Position numbers and translations under genes: made by a program
Shown: piece after piece, positions 52,056-61,740 of the stretch
Layout of the letters: every line of letters starts with the position of its first letter
How positions within the stretch are numbered: position 1 is the first letter of the stretch
Source of the DNA: CAYPTY01 sp964413935
Lineage (GTDB): Bacteria > Bacteroidota > Rhodothermia > Balneolales > Balneolaceae
NCBI GenBank assembly: GCA_964413935.1
Contig: CAYPTY010000005.1
Location: 1 to 64,000, forward strand
Length of the DNA: 64,000 bases
Direction: 5' to 3'
Notes under the pieces: generated by a model
Database searches by the model: none
What the model was told of the DNA's origin: nothing
Seen by the model: only the letters and a program-made list of their open reading frames with translations

Positions 52056-54566
52056 TTAATCGCCGTTGAACTTTATCCAGTCCAGGTCTTCCAGCCACTG
52101 TATCATTGCAGGCAGGAAGATAAGGGCCGTTAACAGCGTCATGCCGATGCCAAGCACTGCAAGAATACCCAGCGACTGCAAACCCGGATGCTTGGTGAAG
52201 AGTAACCCTGCAAAACCAAGCATAGTGGTGATAGAGCCCATGGTGATATGCTGCCCTGTACTTTCGAGAACATTTCGCATGCTGTTTCGTCCCTCTTCCC
52301 GGTATCGGTGTGCAAGATGCACCCCGTTATCCTCCCCAATACCCAATATGGCCGGGAGCACAATCAGGTTATAAAAATTGAACTGAAGTCCGAATAGCAT
52401 CATCGCACCAAAGGTGAAGAGCAAACCTACGAGCAGTGGAATCATCGAAATGATAGCCCAGCGCAGTGAACGGAAAGAAAAGAGCATAAAAATGAAGACG
52501 ATGATCAGCGTTGCGCCAACCATATACGGACTTTCTTTGCGGATTAAATCCAGCATGGATGCAGCCACAAGTGATGTACTGGCCGCATAGAAAATCTTAC
52601 CGTTTTCCAGCTCGATCATGCCGATGTCTTCCTTGAAAGCGATCGATTTTCGGCCGTCTGACAGACCTTCATTCGGATAAATGATCACAAATTTACCGAT
52701 TTCGCCATCCTTATCCAGAAACTGGGCCTTCAGGTATTCAGGAACTTCGTCAATCTCAACCGCTTCGGTCTGTTTTGAAGCACGGCGGAGTTTATCCAGG
52801 TCTTCACCCTCCTGATTCACGATAAATGGATCCTGAAGCAATTCCCGGATTTCTGAAATGATATCCAGCTTATCTTCAGACTGATCTTCTGTGGTTGGGA
52901 AGCGTTCCTGCAGGGCTTCTACACTTTGAATGGTAGGACTGGTGGTGTCGGAATCAATTTTGTCTCTAAGAATACCCAGTATCTCCATGACCTCCTCATC
53001 GGATGAGGTAAGGATATAGGCCGGATTTCGCTTTTTATCCGATTCGGCCTGACTGGCCACATCCCTGAATTTCCGGTACTCAGGAAACTCCGGTTCTAGC
53101 TCACTGAAATCATACTGAAAACTCAGGTTTCCCGAGTTATACAGGATCAACCCGGAAAGGGCCAGGCCTGCAAGTACAATAATTCGTGCAAAAGGATAGC
53201 GGGGTGAGGATTTGCGAACCCGGTTGGGCTCCGGTTTATTAAAAATGAGCCAGTTCCATCTTTCGAATAAAACAAGGATGGAAGGCATAACATACAGCAT
53301 GGAAAAGAGCGCAAGCAGAATACCTGTACCGGAAATAAAACCGAACTCAGAAAATCCCCGGAAATCTGCAAACATCAGTACATAAAGAGCAGCTGCAGTA
53401 GTGAAGGCACTCACCAGAATGGCCTCACCTGTTTTCTCATTGGATTCGATCAATGCTTCTTTAACGCCCAGGCCTTCAGAGCGAAGTTCGATGTAACGGG
53501 CGTAATAATGGATACCATAATCTATACCCAGTCCGAACAGAATCACAAACAACACGGAGGTCATCGTATTCAGCATTCCCAGATTCCAGTAGGTCAGCCC
53601 AAAGGTCCAGATCAAACTGAAAATCAGCGGAATACCGATGATAAGTACCGGAATGGGCATGCGGACCAGGTGCTGCCAGAATTTATGCCTAGCATGCTCC
53701 GTATCGCCCTTTCTGTAGTGAATGTACTTTTTAAAGAAAAAGTAGAGCATTACCAGTAACACCACACTGCTGAAACCGGTCGCAAATGAACTGAATACAT
53801 CCCGCATCACCGAAGACAACTCTTCAAGGTGGCGCTTTAGTCTGCCCCCAAACTGCACCTGCATTTCCGGGTGGTAGGAAGCGGGATCCATAGAAGCGAT
53901 CAGGGAATCATACACAACAAACATATCTTCTAGGTACTGAATATCACTTTTTGAACCCGTCGGGAAAAACTTGACCAGCATTATAGTGCTGTCTTCGCTT
54001 ACCGGATATTCAGTGGGAACAATGGTATCGTAACTCTCTTCAAAATCGGATGCATCGGGCGCGTCTTCCTCTTCATCATCCTCAAAGCCGAAATCAACCA
54101 GAAAAGGATTGGCATCCTCTTTGGCTTCTTCAATTTCATCTTCCAGCCACCAGATGATATCATCCAGCTCCTCGGCTGTGGCGAAATACAGCGCATTGTC
54201 TTTGAGCACTTCCGTCTCTTTGCGGTACTCCGCCCGTTTGAAGTAATAATCATCATATCGCTCATAAAATAATTCAAGCGTTTTGGGGATCAGGTCTTCT
54301 GCAAAGCGCCGGTTGGCTTCAAAACTTGGGGATTTTATGGCCACCTGCATTTCAGTTTCGCCACCAACCGTATTTTTTAACTCCTCCAGAGCCAGCACAT
54401 TGGGATGGTCTTTAGGCAGGAGATTGGCGATATCCGTATCTACTTTAAGTTGTATCGCGAAATAAGCACTGACAACAGAAAGGATAAGGCCGATTCCGAG
54501 TACCGTATAGGGATGTCTGTAATTAAATAATAGAAGAGGCCTGAAAAGGGTAAGTATTCTGTGCAT
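52056..54566 (-). CDS. MMPL/RND-family exporter with sterol-sensing-like domain
   Basis: The 836-residue protein has the 12-helix RND/MMPL plan: one helix near residue 20, a large periplasmic domain, then five helices, repeated. Signature segments are GLGIDYGIHYYARY in the first half and GIGEDNGVHLAHRY in the second; the buried Asp in each is the proton-relay position. A linker of about 30 acidic residues (EDDEEEDAPDASDFEE) lies in the first periplasmic domain. The family includes lipid, hopanoid and siderophore exporters; the substrate here is unknown. Its stop codon touches the stop of the broken gene on the other strand (52053-52058). Confidence 0.9.
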   Translation of the reverse strand: MHRILTLFRPLLLFNYRHPYTVLGIGLILSVVSAYFAIQLKVDTDIANLLPKDHPNVLALEELKNTVGGETEMQVAIKSPSFEANRRFAEDLIPKTLELFYERYDDYYFKRAEYRKETEVLKDNALYFATAEELDDIIWWLEDEIEEAKEDANPFLVDFGFEDDEEEDAPDASDFEESYDTIVPTEYPVSEDSTIMLVKFFPTGSKSDIQYLEDMFVVYDSLIASMDPASYHPEMQVQFGGRLKRHLEELSSVMRDVFSSFATGFSSVVLLVMLYFFFKKYIHYRKGDTEHARHKFWQHLVRMPIPVLIIGIPLIFSLIWTFGLTYWNLGMLNTMTSVLFVILFGLGIDYGIHYYARYIELRSEGLGVKEALIESNEKTGEAILVSAFTTAAALYVLMFADFRGFSEFGFISGTGILLALFSMLYVMPSILVLFERWNWLIFNKPEPNRVRKSSPRYPFARIIVLAGLALSGLILYNSGNLSFQYDFSELEPEFPEYRKFRDVASQAESDKKRNPAYILTSSDEEVMEILGILRDKIDSDTTSPTIQSVEALQERFPTTEDQSEDKLDIISEIRELLQDPFIVNQEGEDLDKLRRASKQTEAVEIDEVPEYLKAQFLDKDGEIGKFVIIYPNEGLSDGRKSIAFKEDIGMIELENGKIFYAASTSLVAASMLDLIRKESPYMVGATLIIVFIFMLFSFRSLRWAIISMIPLLVGLLFTFGAMMLFGLQFNFYNLIVLPAILGIGEDNGVHLAHRYREEGRNSMRNVLESTGQHITMGSITTMLGFAGLLFTKHPGLQSLGILAVLGIGMTLLTALIFLPAMIQWLEDLDWIKFNGD

Positions 54567-54625
54567 GCTGATGATTCGTCTTTAACGACGCCAAATGTAC
54601 GCAATAACTGCTTTACTTTGAAAAG

Positions 54626-54639
54626 GTTAAGCGCTTAAC
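54626..54639. promoter_or_regulatory. perfect 14-bp palindrome GTTAAGCGCTTAAC
   Basis: Perfect symmetry with a central CG, as in LacI-family operators. It lies 59 bp from the MMPL start and 86 bp from the start of the divergent 163-residue gene. Two TTTTCGAA motifs (54662 and 54703) lie beside it. The LacI-type regulator at 22488 is a possible but unproved binder. Confidence 0.5.
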
Positions 54640-54725
54640 TTTAGTTCAAAATGCTTTCATATTTTCGAAAAGGGAAAACAAGTTGTTCACTAAGATATTA
54701 TCTTTTCGAATAAACATATTCGCTT

Positions 54726-55217
54726 ATGACATTTACACAAAAGGCTCTCAGGGTCTTGCTTGTAGTTTTCATCATCAACTCCATTCTTGTGGCTTTTCAT
54801 AAAGGGGAATTCTGGCCAATGAGCGTGTATCCCATGTTCTCCAAGGCGGGTCAGCCCTGGACCCGTGCTCTGGTTCATGACTACACCGGTGTGGCAGACA
54901 GTACCCTTTGGGAAGTAAGAACCTATGACAATCTGCCGGGAAAAAATGTTTCCGTCAGGGCAATGGGTGTTGACCAGATCGACTATTCAAACTTTGTATC
55001 CAAAACCAAAATGTGGAATCATGAACGCGTCACCGCACTTCGCTTTATGCTTGGGGAAGATCAGTTCAGGGACAAGGACATGATGATCATGAAAGTCAAC
55101 GGCCGGCTCATCGGGAAAGACAGTGTGGGAGTTGAGATTGTACCCTACTTCCTTTTTAAATCGGACACCACCCTGTTTAATCCCCATCTCTCACAATCAG
55201 ATTATTTCATGGAATGA
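54726..55217 (+). CDS. membrane-anchored protein, unknown, paired with a polytopic protein
   Basis: The 163-residue protein has one N-terminal helix (ALRVLLVVFIINSILVAFH). A mostly beta periplasmic part follows (FWPMSVYPMFSKAGQ, TLWEVRTYDNLPG, MIMKVNGRLIGKDSVGVEIV), which recalls proteins found next to HTTM (vitamin-K-carboxylase-like) membrane proteins. It overlaps the next gene by 4 bp, so the two are one unit. Function unknown. Confidence 0.6.
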   Translation: MTFTQKALRVLLVVFIINSILVAFHKGEFWPMSVYPMFSKAGQPWTRALVHDYTGVADSTLWEVRTYDNLPGKNVSVRAMGVDQIDYSNFVSKTKMWNHERVTALRFMLGEDQFRDKDMMIMKVNGRLIGKDSVGVEIVPYFLFKSDTTLFNPHLSQSDYFME

Positions 55218-56107
55218 ATTTTACATCGTATTTAGGTCAGAATTTATTTGAACGGGATGAAGATATTCATGTAGGACACACCTACTTCTTCAAGTTATTT
55301 GAACTTTTTATTCTCTGGCAAACCATCAAACACGCCTTTGAATGGGGATATTATACCCTGAAAATTCAGGATGTGGTACTCACCCTGGGCATTGCAAACT
55401 ATGTAGATATTTCATTTATGCATGGCAACCAGCTGCCCATTTACAATGCCATTGCCATTTCACTGCTTTGTTTCCTGGCCTTTGTTCGGGTAGGCAGCCG
55501 GTGGACCTACCTTGTTGCAGCCATCCTTCTTCATTTTCAGTATGTAGCCCGTTTTTCCATCGGCGAAATTCCACATAGTGCCAATCTGGTGGGTTGGAGT
55601 GTACTGGCGCTTGGCGTAGGTTTCATGTACACAACAAAACCGCAGGAAAGAATGCGGTTGTCTCTGGGACTCATCTTTTTCTTTCTGGGTTTGGGTTATA
55701 CCACTGCCTTCTTTGCCAAACTTATCGGGACCGGCGTTACCTGGGCCGATGGCCGTCATCTCTGGCTCTGGATGGCTGAAAAGGGTACCGATATATTTTC
55801 ACGGGAGGGAGACTTTGCACCAAATGCACTGCAGCAACTGGCCCTGAATTATATTCCTGCTGCAACAGTCATTCTGCTCTTTGGCTGGATCACAGAACTC
55901 TTCGGCTTTCTGTTCTGGTTTAAAAAAACACGTCCGATTATCGCAGTTTTCCTCATTGGACTTCACCTGGGAATCACAATGAGCATGAATATCCGTTTCG
56001 ATGCCTTTGTGATTCAAATTATCCTGCTTGGTTTCCCCTGGCCCATTCTGATGAAAAAACTGGACGACTTTACCTTATTCAGGTCCTATGTGATGAAGAT
56101 TGCCTAA
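55214..56107 (+). CDS. polytopic membrane protein, HTTM-like
   Basis: The 297-residue protein has about seven hydrophobic helices and His-rich turns (DIHVGHTYFFKLFELFILWQTI at the start). The order of helices and the WADGRHLWLWM segment recall HTTM/vitamin K-dependent gamma-carboxylase-like proteins, but catalytic residues of the carboxylase are not evident. It overlaps the 163-residue gene by 4 bp; the methyltransferase gene follows after 50 bp on the same strand. Confidence 0.6.
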   Translation: MNFTSYLGQNLFERDEDIHVGHTYFFKLFELFILWQTIKHAFEWGYYTLKIQDVVLTLGIANYVDISFMHGNQLPIYNAIAISLLCFLAFVRVGSRWTYLVAAILLHFQYVARFSIGEIPHSANLVGWSVLALGVGFMYTTKPQERMRLSLGLIFFFLGLGYTTAFFAKLIGTGVTWADGRHLWLWMAEKGTDIFSREGDFAPNALQQLALNYIPAATVILLFGWITELFGFLFWFKKTRPIIAVFLIGLHLGITMSMNIRFDAFVIQIILLGFPWPILMKKLDDFTLFRSYVMKIA

Positions 56108-56157
56108 AGTTGTATCTTATTCACTTATCAACTACGGCAAATCTTTGAACAGCTTTC

Positions 56158-56985
56158 ATGAATATTTTTAAAGAGCTTAAACTTAAGGACGCCGATCGTC
56201 CTTTTATCTATGGATGGTCCATTCTAGCTGCAACAGTTTTTCTCATCATCGGTTTTATTTTCGATATCGTTGGAATAGCGATACTGATTTCCCTGCTCTA
56301 CTACCTGCTCATGGGACTCGGCCAGCACATATACCGTCAGGTTGAACTATCGCTGAAATATCAGCAGCAGAAAAACCAGAGTATTTTATCTATTCACGAT
56401 ACCCTGAGTGTGGATGTTCCCCTGCCCTACATGACCGGCTGGGCTGCTGAGCCTGAACTCATCACCGCTATTCTCAAAGAAATTAAGTTCAGTAAACCGG
56501 AGATCATCTTCGAAATTGGCAGTGGCACTTCCACTGTCTTAAGTGGCCTCTTATTGAATCAGATTAATCATGGACACATCGTATCCATAGACCATGATGA
56601 GCGCTACTTTGAATCAAATCTGAATGATCTTAAACGCTACGGGGTGCAAAACCTGGTAGACCTTTTTCATGCTCCCCTGCTGTCACAGGAAATAAAGGGT
56701 AAAACCTACAACTGGTACGACTTATCCAAAGTTGAAATGCCGGATGCCATTAACCTGGTTGTGGTAGATGGTCCACCGCTAAAAACCAATCAGCAAGCCC
56801 GCTATCCCTCTGTACCCCTGCTCTATGATCATCTGGCTGATGATGCCGTCATCATTCTGGATGACGCCTCCCGTAAAGATGAAACGGCTATTGTGCAAAG
56901 ATGGCTGGAGGAGTACCCCGACCTCCATCATGAATTCATCGACAGTGAAAAGGGGATCAGCATTCTGCGCAGAAAGAAATCCTGA
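56158..56985 (+). CDS. membrane-anchored class I SAM methyltransferase
   Basis: The 275-residue protein has two hydrophobic helices near the N-terminus (about 22-62, TVFLIIGFIFDIVGIAILISL). A Rossmann methyltransferase domain follows, with motif I EIGSGTSTVLSGLLL, an acidic residue after strand 2 (IVSIDHDERY), and LVVVDGPPL. SAM and a small molecule or glycan are likely substrates. It lies 50 bp after the HTTM-like gene and converges on the flippase gene with a 1-bp gap. Confidence 0.8.
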   Translation: MNIFKELKLKDADRPFIYGWSILAATVFLIIGFIFDIVGIAILISLLYYLLMGLGQHIYRQVELSLKYQQQKNQSILSIHDTLSVDVPLPYMTGWAAEPELITAILKEIKFSKPEIIFEIGSGTSTVLSGLLLNQINHGHIVSIDHDERYFESNLNDLKRYGVQNLVDLFHAPLLSQEIKGKTYNWYDLSKVEMPDAINLVVVDGPPLKTNQQARYPSVPLLYDHLADDAVIILDDASRKDETAIVQRWLEEYPDLHHEFIDSEKGISILRRKKS

Positions 56986-56986
56986 A

Positions 56987-58510
56987 TCAGGCCTTATCCC
57001 GCTCCCAGAAAAAGCGCAGGGTGATCGCGTTTATAAATAGTTTCCAGTCCGACTGCTTAATGATTTTAAGCATGGTTCCCAGAATCAGATAGGCGGTAAG
57101 GTAAGTCAACATGGTATACATCAGCATTTCACCGTCAGTTACAGCCCAGAAATCCTGGGTCTTTATGATGTAAATCAGGATTCCGATTGCAGCCGAAAGT
57201 CCAAAAATCCTAAAATACTTACCCAGAGGCAGTACCTGGTAAAAAGGTACTTCCAGATGTCCGCCGATTCGCTTCAGTATAAAATAGAGATACAGCAAAT
57301 TTGCAATAAGGGTACCCATCGCTGTGCCATTGATGCCCACATAATAGGTTAAGGGTATACTAAGCAGCAGATTGAAGCCCAAAAGCATCAGAGAAAGCCT
57401 CAAAATGCCCCTAGTATCGCCGAAAGCCTGCAACATAGACCCATAGTGGGCTACACGGATCAAGACGATCAGGTTGTAAATTTGGAAGGGTATAATAGCT
57501 CTGGAGTAGTCGGTGTCTTCTGTTTCTATGACAAATGATATGATCTCAGGCGCTGCCACAATGAACATGATGGTTAACGGGATAATCAGCAAAGCCACTT
57601 TTTCAATGCTCTTGTGCCACAGGGCGATGAGATCTTCCCTTCGCTGATGGATATTGTAATTCACGTAGCGGCTGATAAGCACGGATCCAACGGCAAAGGG
57701 TATCACCCGGATGATGGGTACCTCCTGTGCACCCACATGATACTGCCCAAGTGCAAATTCAGTCAGAAAAAAAGAAACCACAAATCGGTCAATGTTCTTG
57801 TTGAACTGATTTACCAGAGAGGAAATACCTAAGGGTATCGAAAAGGAAATCTGTTCCCGGATATTATTTTTTGGGGTGCGAAGCTCTCCCGGCGGTAAAA
57901 CGATGGCCATCCAGATGATGGATCCCACAAATCTCACCACGGCATAGTTGAGTAAGGCATACAGAATCCAGATAAAGGGCATACCCAGTACGATGGGCAG
58001 AATCAATGCCATGAATGACATCAGGGAAGTAATCACCTGATACCAACCTGATTGCTTCTGCTTATCCAGAGCCAGCAAAATATTGGTAACCGGCCAGGTA
58101 GGAATCTCCAGCAGCGCAATAAGTGCGATATAAGGTAAATACTTTTGAATGGTGTCTATTACTTCCGGACTGAATTCCGAAATCAAATAAGGAGCAAAGT
58201 ATTCTACCAGCAGAATGGCCAGGGCAGACAGCAAACCGGTTGTTAACAGGATCCCGAAGGTTTGGAGGGCAAAGGCTTTTCGGTAATCTTTTGCCAGTTG
58301 TTCGAAGTAATAAAAAATACTTTCAGGAAAACCCAGCGTGGCAATGTAACGGGCAACCTCATAAACGATTAACAGATAAGCCAGAATCGCAAAGTTGGTC
58401 TCGGACAGCAGGCGGACGATGAGTACACCGGTGGTAAAATCGATAAGCGAGGTCAGAATCCTTGAGAAGACCACCACGGTGACCTTATTCGCCAGCGATT
58501 TATTTTCCAT
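56987..58510 (-). CDS. Wzx-type oligosaccharide flippase
   Basis: The 507-residue protein has 12 or more hydrophobic helices in the polysaccharide-biosynthesis (MATE/MOP) pattern. It starts with NKVTVVVFSRILTSLIDFTTG and carries PLGISSLVNQFNKNIDRFVVSFFL mid-sequence. It should flip lipid-linked glycan units across the inner membrane. It overlaps the glycosyltransferase gene by 11 bp, so the two are translated together. Confidence 0.85.
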   Translation of the reverse strand: MENKSLANKVTVVVFSRILTSLIDFTTGVLIVRLLSETNFAILAYLLIVYEVARYIATLGFPESIFYYFEQLAKDYRKAFALQTFGILLTTGLLSALAILLVEYFAPYLISEFSPEVIDTIQKYLPYIALIALLEIPTWPVTNILLALDKQKQSGWYQVITSLMSFMALILPIVLGMPFIWILYALLNYAVVRFVGSIIWMAIVLPPGELRTPKNNIREQISFSIPLGISSLVNQFNKNIDRFVVSFFLTEFALGQYHVGAQEVPIIRVIPFAVGSVLISRYVNYNIHQRREDLIALWHKSIEKVALLIIPLTIMFIVAAPEIISFVIETEDTDYSRAIIPFQIYNLIVLIRVAHYGSMLQAFGDTRGILRLSLMLLGFNLLLSIPLTYYVGINGTAMGTLIANLLYLYFILKRIGGHLEVPFYQVLPLGKYFRIFGLSAAIGILIYIIKTQDFWAVTDGEMLMYTMLTYLTAYLILGTMLKIIKQSDWKLFINAITLRFFWERDKA

Positions 58511-59780
58511 CGTTCAGGATTTGATTGAAAATACCTTCGAGACGGGTGGTGGTTGCCTCTGCTGTAAATGGTTTTAAAGCCTCTGTATCCACATTTACCC
58601 TTTCAGCTCTGAGGTTAGCCTCTTTTTTTAACTTCACCAAACGGAAAAGATAATCTGCTGCCTCACTGACCTGATGCGAATTGAAGTGAGCTCCGGCACG
58701 GGTTTGCTGAATAATCTCACCCACTTCCGGATTCGGCGCGAGTGAAAAGATGGGATTATCGGATGCCAGATAATCATACAGCTTTGCCGGAATAATGTCA
58801 TCCCGGCCCGGATGCGTACTGAGCAGATTTACATCAAAATGATTAATGAGAGCGGGAACCTGTGTGTGAGGTACGCGGTCCAGCCTAACGAAAATCTCCT
58901 CCAGCCCATGATCAATGGCTGAGTCAAGATCACTGCCACTTAAATCCCCCATCGAAAATATCCTAAGTTCATCCAGATGTTCCGGATATTCTTCTTTAAA
59001 GCGAATCAGTACTCTAAGAATGGATTCTGCCTTCGATAAGGCCCTGAATACCCCCAGAAAAAGGATATTCAGTTTATCTTCCTGAATATTAGATAGCTCA
59101 ACAGACCGATCAGGGTTTTGATGCTGCTGCTCAAAGGAATTGTATATGACCGATGATTTATGCTTAAGCTGAGGGTAATTCTGTTGATATTTTTTTAGTG
59201 TGGATGCTGCCGTGAATGTGATATGGTCCGCATCCTGCAGAATATTCCCTTCTGATTTCCTGTCGATGTAGCCCGCTGCCCAGGGCCTGCTGCCGTATCT
59301 GACTGAACATAGTGTCCATGGATCGCGAAAATCGGCAACCCATGGAATACCAAATTTTTGTGCAATTTTTCGGGCTGTATGATTCACAGACCAGGGATCA
59401 GAGGTACTCCACATGATATCCGGTTTAATGGAGGCCACATGCTGTTCGATTTCCTTACGCTTCTGCCAGAAAAAGGGCCACCAGGTGTCGATTGGGAAAT
59501 TCCGATCAATTAAATCACTGATTCCCCCGCTCTTCTTTTTCCCTGCTGAGGATTTGCTGCTTGCAGTATTATCAAAGGGTGGCTCAACCTCAAATTGATG
59601 AATCCCGCTTAAGGCTTTTGACTCCGTATCGGTGAGGGAAGAAGTGCTCTCTTTAATACTGACCACATGCACTTCCCAGCCCAGTTTCTGAAGCTGAATA
59701 GCAAATCGATAGGGCCTTAAGGAACCCACCCTGCGCCTTGGGGGGAAATAGGCCGCAAATAACAGCACTTTTTTATTCAT
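58500..59780 (-). CDS. GT4-like glycosyltransferase
   Basis: This 426-residue GT-B protein has the N-terminal LFAAYFPPRRRVGSLRPYRFA and a donor-site Rossmann half with LNILFLGVFRALSKAESIL and a C-terminal segment (PAKLYDYLASDNPIFSLAP). This suggests a family-4-type retaining transferase on an exopolysaccharide or O-antigen. The acceptor and sugar are unknown. It precedes the flippase in the operon and overlaps it by 11 bp. The DUF3047 gene ends 40 bp from its start. Confidence 0.85.
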   Translation of the reverse strand: MNKKVLLFAAYFPPRRRVGSLRPYRFAIQLQKLGWEVHVVSIKESTSSLTDTESKALSGIHQFEVEPPFDNTASSKSSAGKKKSGGISDLIDRNFPIDTWWPFFWQKRKEIEQHVASIKPDIMWSTSDPWSVNHTARKIAQKFGIPWVADFRDPWTLCSVRYGSRPWAAGYIDRKSEGNILQDADHITFTAASTLKKYQQNYPQLKHKSSVIYNSFEQQHQNPDRSVELSNIQEDKLNILFLGVFRALSKAESILRVLIRFKEEYPEHLDELRIFSMGDLSGSDLDSAIDHGLEEIFVRLDRVPHTQVPALINHFDVNLLSTHPGRDDIIPAKLYDYLASDNPIFSLAPNPEVGEIIQQTRAGAHFNSHQVSEAADYLFRLVKLKKEANLRAERVNVDTEALKPFTAEATTTRLEGIFNQILNDGK

Positions 59781-59820
59781 GGTTTAGCCTTTGGTACAGG
59801 CCTGAATATACAAAAGCTCT

Positions 59821-60612
59821 TCAGTTATCTGAGGATGGAGCCGGTAAGAGCTTAATATCATCATAATCCGCTTTGGCAAAGCTGCCGGTTGAATTGGCAT
59901 CACTCAGAATCAGGATGGCAAGGGGGTTTTTGGGAGCTTCATCTCCGAAGAGCCGTTTGTAGTCATCCAGTAAATTTCTTTCAAAACGTATCCACTTGCC
60001 GGTTTCATCTTCTCCGGATTCCACAACAACCACTTTTTGATTGCCGTAAAATTTCGAGAGCTCTGTTCCTTTCTCCAGTGTACTGCTCCAGGAGTACTTG
60101 ATACTTTTCGGTACTTTTTTGAAAAGAGCTACTTTTCCCATATCAAAGGCCATATAGATTCCGGCGGCGGCATCATCCTTTTCATTGACATCTTCATTTG
60201 CGCCCTCCGGTAATTCAAAAACCCGCCATTTCCAGCTTAAAATTGGGGTTTCATAAATATTGACCTCTTTATTCACCAATGGGAAATTGAGATGTTTTGC
60301 ATTTTTGCCTTCATAGCGTAAAAACTGATTTCCTGACTCATTTTTAATGCTGTAATCATAAAGGTCTCTATTTGCCCCAGTATACGTGTAGGGCTTGGCC
60401 TCTCCTTTCTGATTGTACCATCGATGCGGTAAGCCACCCACGCTGTCATGTTCAAAGTCTTCAATCAGAAAGATTTCTGAATTCTTGGATTCAGACTGTG
60501 CACTTAAATCAACAGAGCAGGCGGTAAATGCAATCATAACACCCCCCAATAGCGCGAAAAAAACACGTTTAGATGAGATTATAAGTCCTGATACTCTATT
60601 GAATGATTTCAT
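59821..60612 (-). CDS. DUF3047 lipoprotein
   Basis: The protein matches the DUF3047 pattern: PHRWYNQKGEAKPYTY, WKWRVFELPEGAN, DDAAAGIYMAFD, KYSWSSTLEKG and LILSDANSTGS near the end. A lipoprotein signal (IAFTACSV) is present. I prefer the ATG at 60612 (MKSFNRVSG) over ATG 60627, which would only add five residues. The function of DUF3047 is unestablished; its beta-sandwich character and its place in a glycan gene block suggest carbohydrate binding or processing. Confidence 0.75.
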   Translation of the reverse strand: MKSFNRVSGLIISSKRVFFALLGGVMIAFTACSVDLSAQSESKNSEIFLIEDFEHDSVGGLPHRWYNQKGEAKPYTYTGANRDLYDYSIKNESGNQFLRYEGKNAKHLNFPLVNKEVNIYETPILSWKWRVFELPEGANEDVNEKDDAAAGIYMAFDMGKVALFKKVPKSIKYSWSSTLEKGTELSKFYGNQKVVVVESGEDETGKWIRFERNLLDDYKRLFGDEAPKNPLAILILSDANSTGSFAKADYDDIKLLPAPSSDN

Positions 60613-60654
60613 ATGCATGAAACGCAAGGAATAGCCTTTGTCATATAATTAAAC

Positions 60655-61695
60655 TTAATTGGACCGGGCTGCATCACTGCTTTCAGCAGATTCAGCTTTT
60701 ATGTGCAGCAGATTCTTAGACTCACCTGAGGTTATGCTTTTCCAGGTCGACTCAGAGAATGAATTGAAGGGTTGTTTCTGATGGTACCAGCCAAAGTGAA
60801 GGCAATAGGGTGTGGTATACAATAAATCTGATTTCCCCGGCCAGAGTCCAAAAAAGCGGATAAGCAGATTACGGAACCAGCGCTTTTTCAATCCACGGAG
60901 TGAAAAAACAAACTCATCGCAATAGTAGGTGCACTGCACATACTGAAAGTCGGGATCATGTTCCGTAAAATCATCAATATAGTCCAGCTGTGGACTGTTA
61001 TGCCCTTTGAACCAGGGATGAACGGCCACATTCAGCTTCGACATGGCCATAGCCAGGCTCCACTCGCAGGATTCCTCCGTTCTGCCCTGCTCCATTTTGC
61101 GACTTTTGAAATGTGTTTCATGTTTGCGATCAAGCATTTCGCCGGCAAGCTGACAGACCTTTTTGGTCAGCTCATAGTCTTTGGCATACATGATACCGGA
61201 CTGTACACGACTCAGATAGGTTAATCCGAATCGTTTCAGGGTTCGCCTCCGCCTTGAGAAAAGAATGTCCATCACCACGCTGAGTCCTTTAGAGGCACCG
61301 AAAAATGAATCCGAAGTCAGATTACCGGTTATGGTGAATTCATAAGGACAGAATGCTTTCCAGAGGGTATCCGGGTTTTTGCACCAGACGATATCGCTGT
61401 CCAGAAAGATATTTTTTTCGAAAACCAGGTAATTATGAATGTTGTGCTTAAAACCAACAATGGATGCATGCTCTTCGGGAAGTATCTGTATGTACTGAAA
61501 GGCCTGCTCCAGTCCTTCTTCCCTTAGAATATCTTTATGCTTCTGGCTGCAGATAAGGGCTACGGGTCTTTTTCTATCGTAACGGCGAAGCGTTACTACT
61601 GAAGCCATTACATGCTTCAGATATTTGGGATGGCCATAGCTAACGTAAATGTAGCCTTCATCCCCTTGTTTTTCTTTAGTTAGTGTCCGTAGCAA
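60655..61695 (-). CDS. GT-A fold glycosyltransferase, GT8-like
   Basis: The 346-residue protein begins with YIYVSYGHPKYLKHVMASV and carries the GT-A metal motif FLDSDIVW (DxD, about residues 97-99). The sugar-binding helix region SGIMYAKDYELT is typical of GT8 or related nucleotide-sugar transferases. There is no in-frame ATG near the N-terminus, so the start is a TTG at 61695 with no visible Shine-Dalgarno, and it may be wrong. It is part of the surface-glycan block. Confidence 0.7.
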   Translation of the reverse strand: MLRTLTKEKQGDEGYIYVSYGHPKYLKHVMASVVTLRRYDRKRPVALICSQKHKDILREEGLEQAFQYIQILPEEHASIVGFKHNIHNYLVFEKNIFLDSDIVWCKNPDTLWKAFCPYEFTITGNLTSDSFFGASKGLSVVMDILFSRRRRTLKRFGLTYLSRVQSGIMYAKDYELTKKVCQLAGEMLDRKHETHFKSRKMEQGRTEESCEWSLAMAMSKLNVAVHPWFKGHNSPQLDYIDDFTEHDPDFQYVQCTYYCDEFVFSLRGLKKRWFRNLLIRFFGLWPGKSDLLYTTPYCLHFGWYHQKQPFNSFSESTWKSITSGESKNLLHIKAESAESSDAARSN

Positions 61696-61740
61696 AGTGT
61701 TTATTTTTAAGATACCGCAAATGAATGGGATATCAAATCA

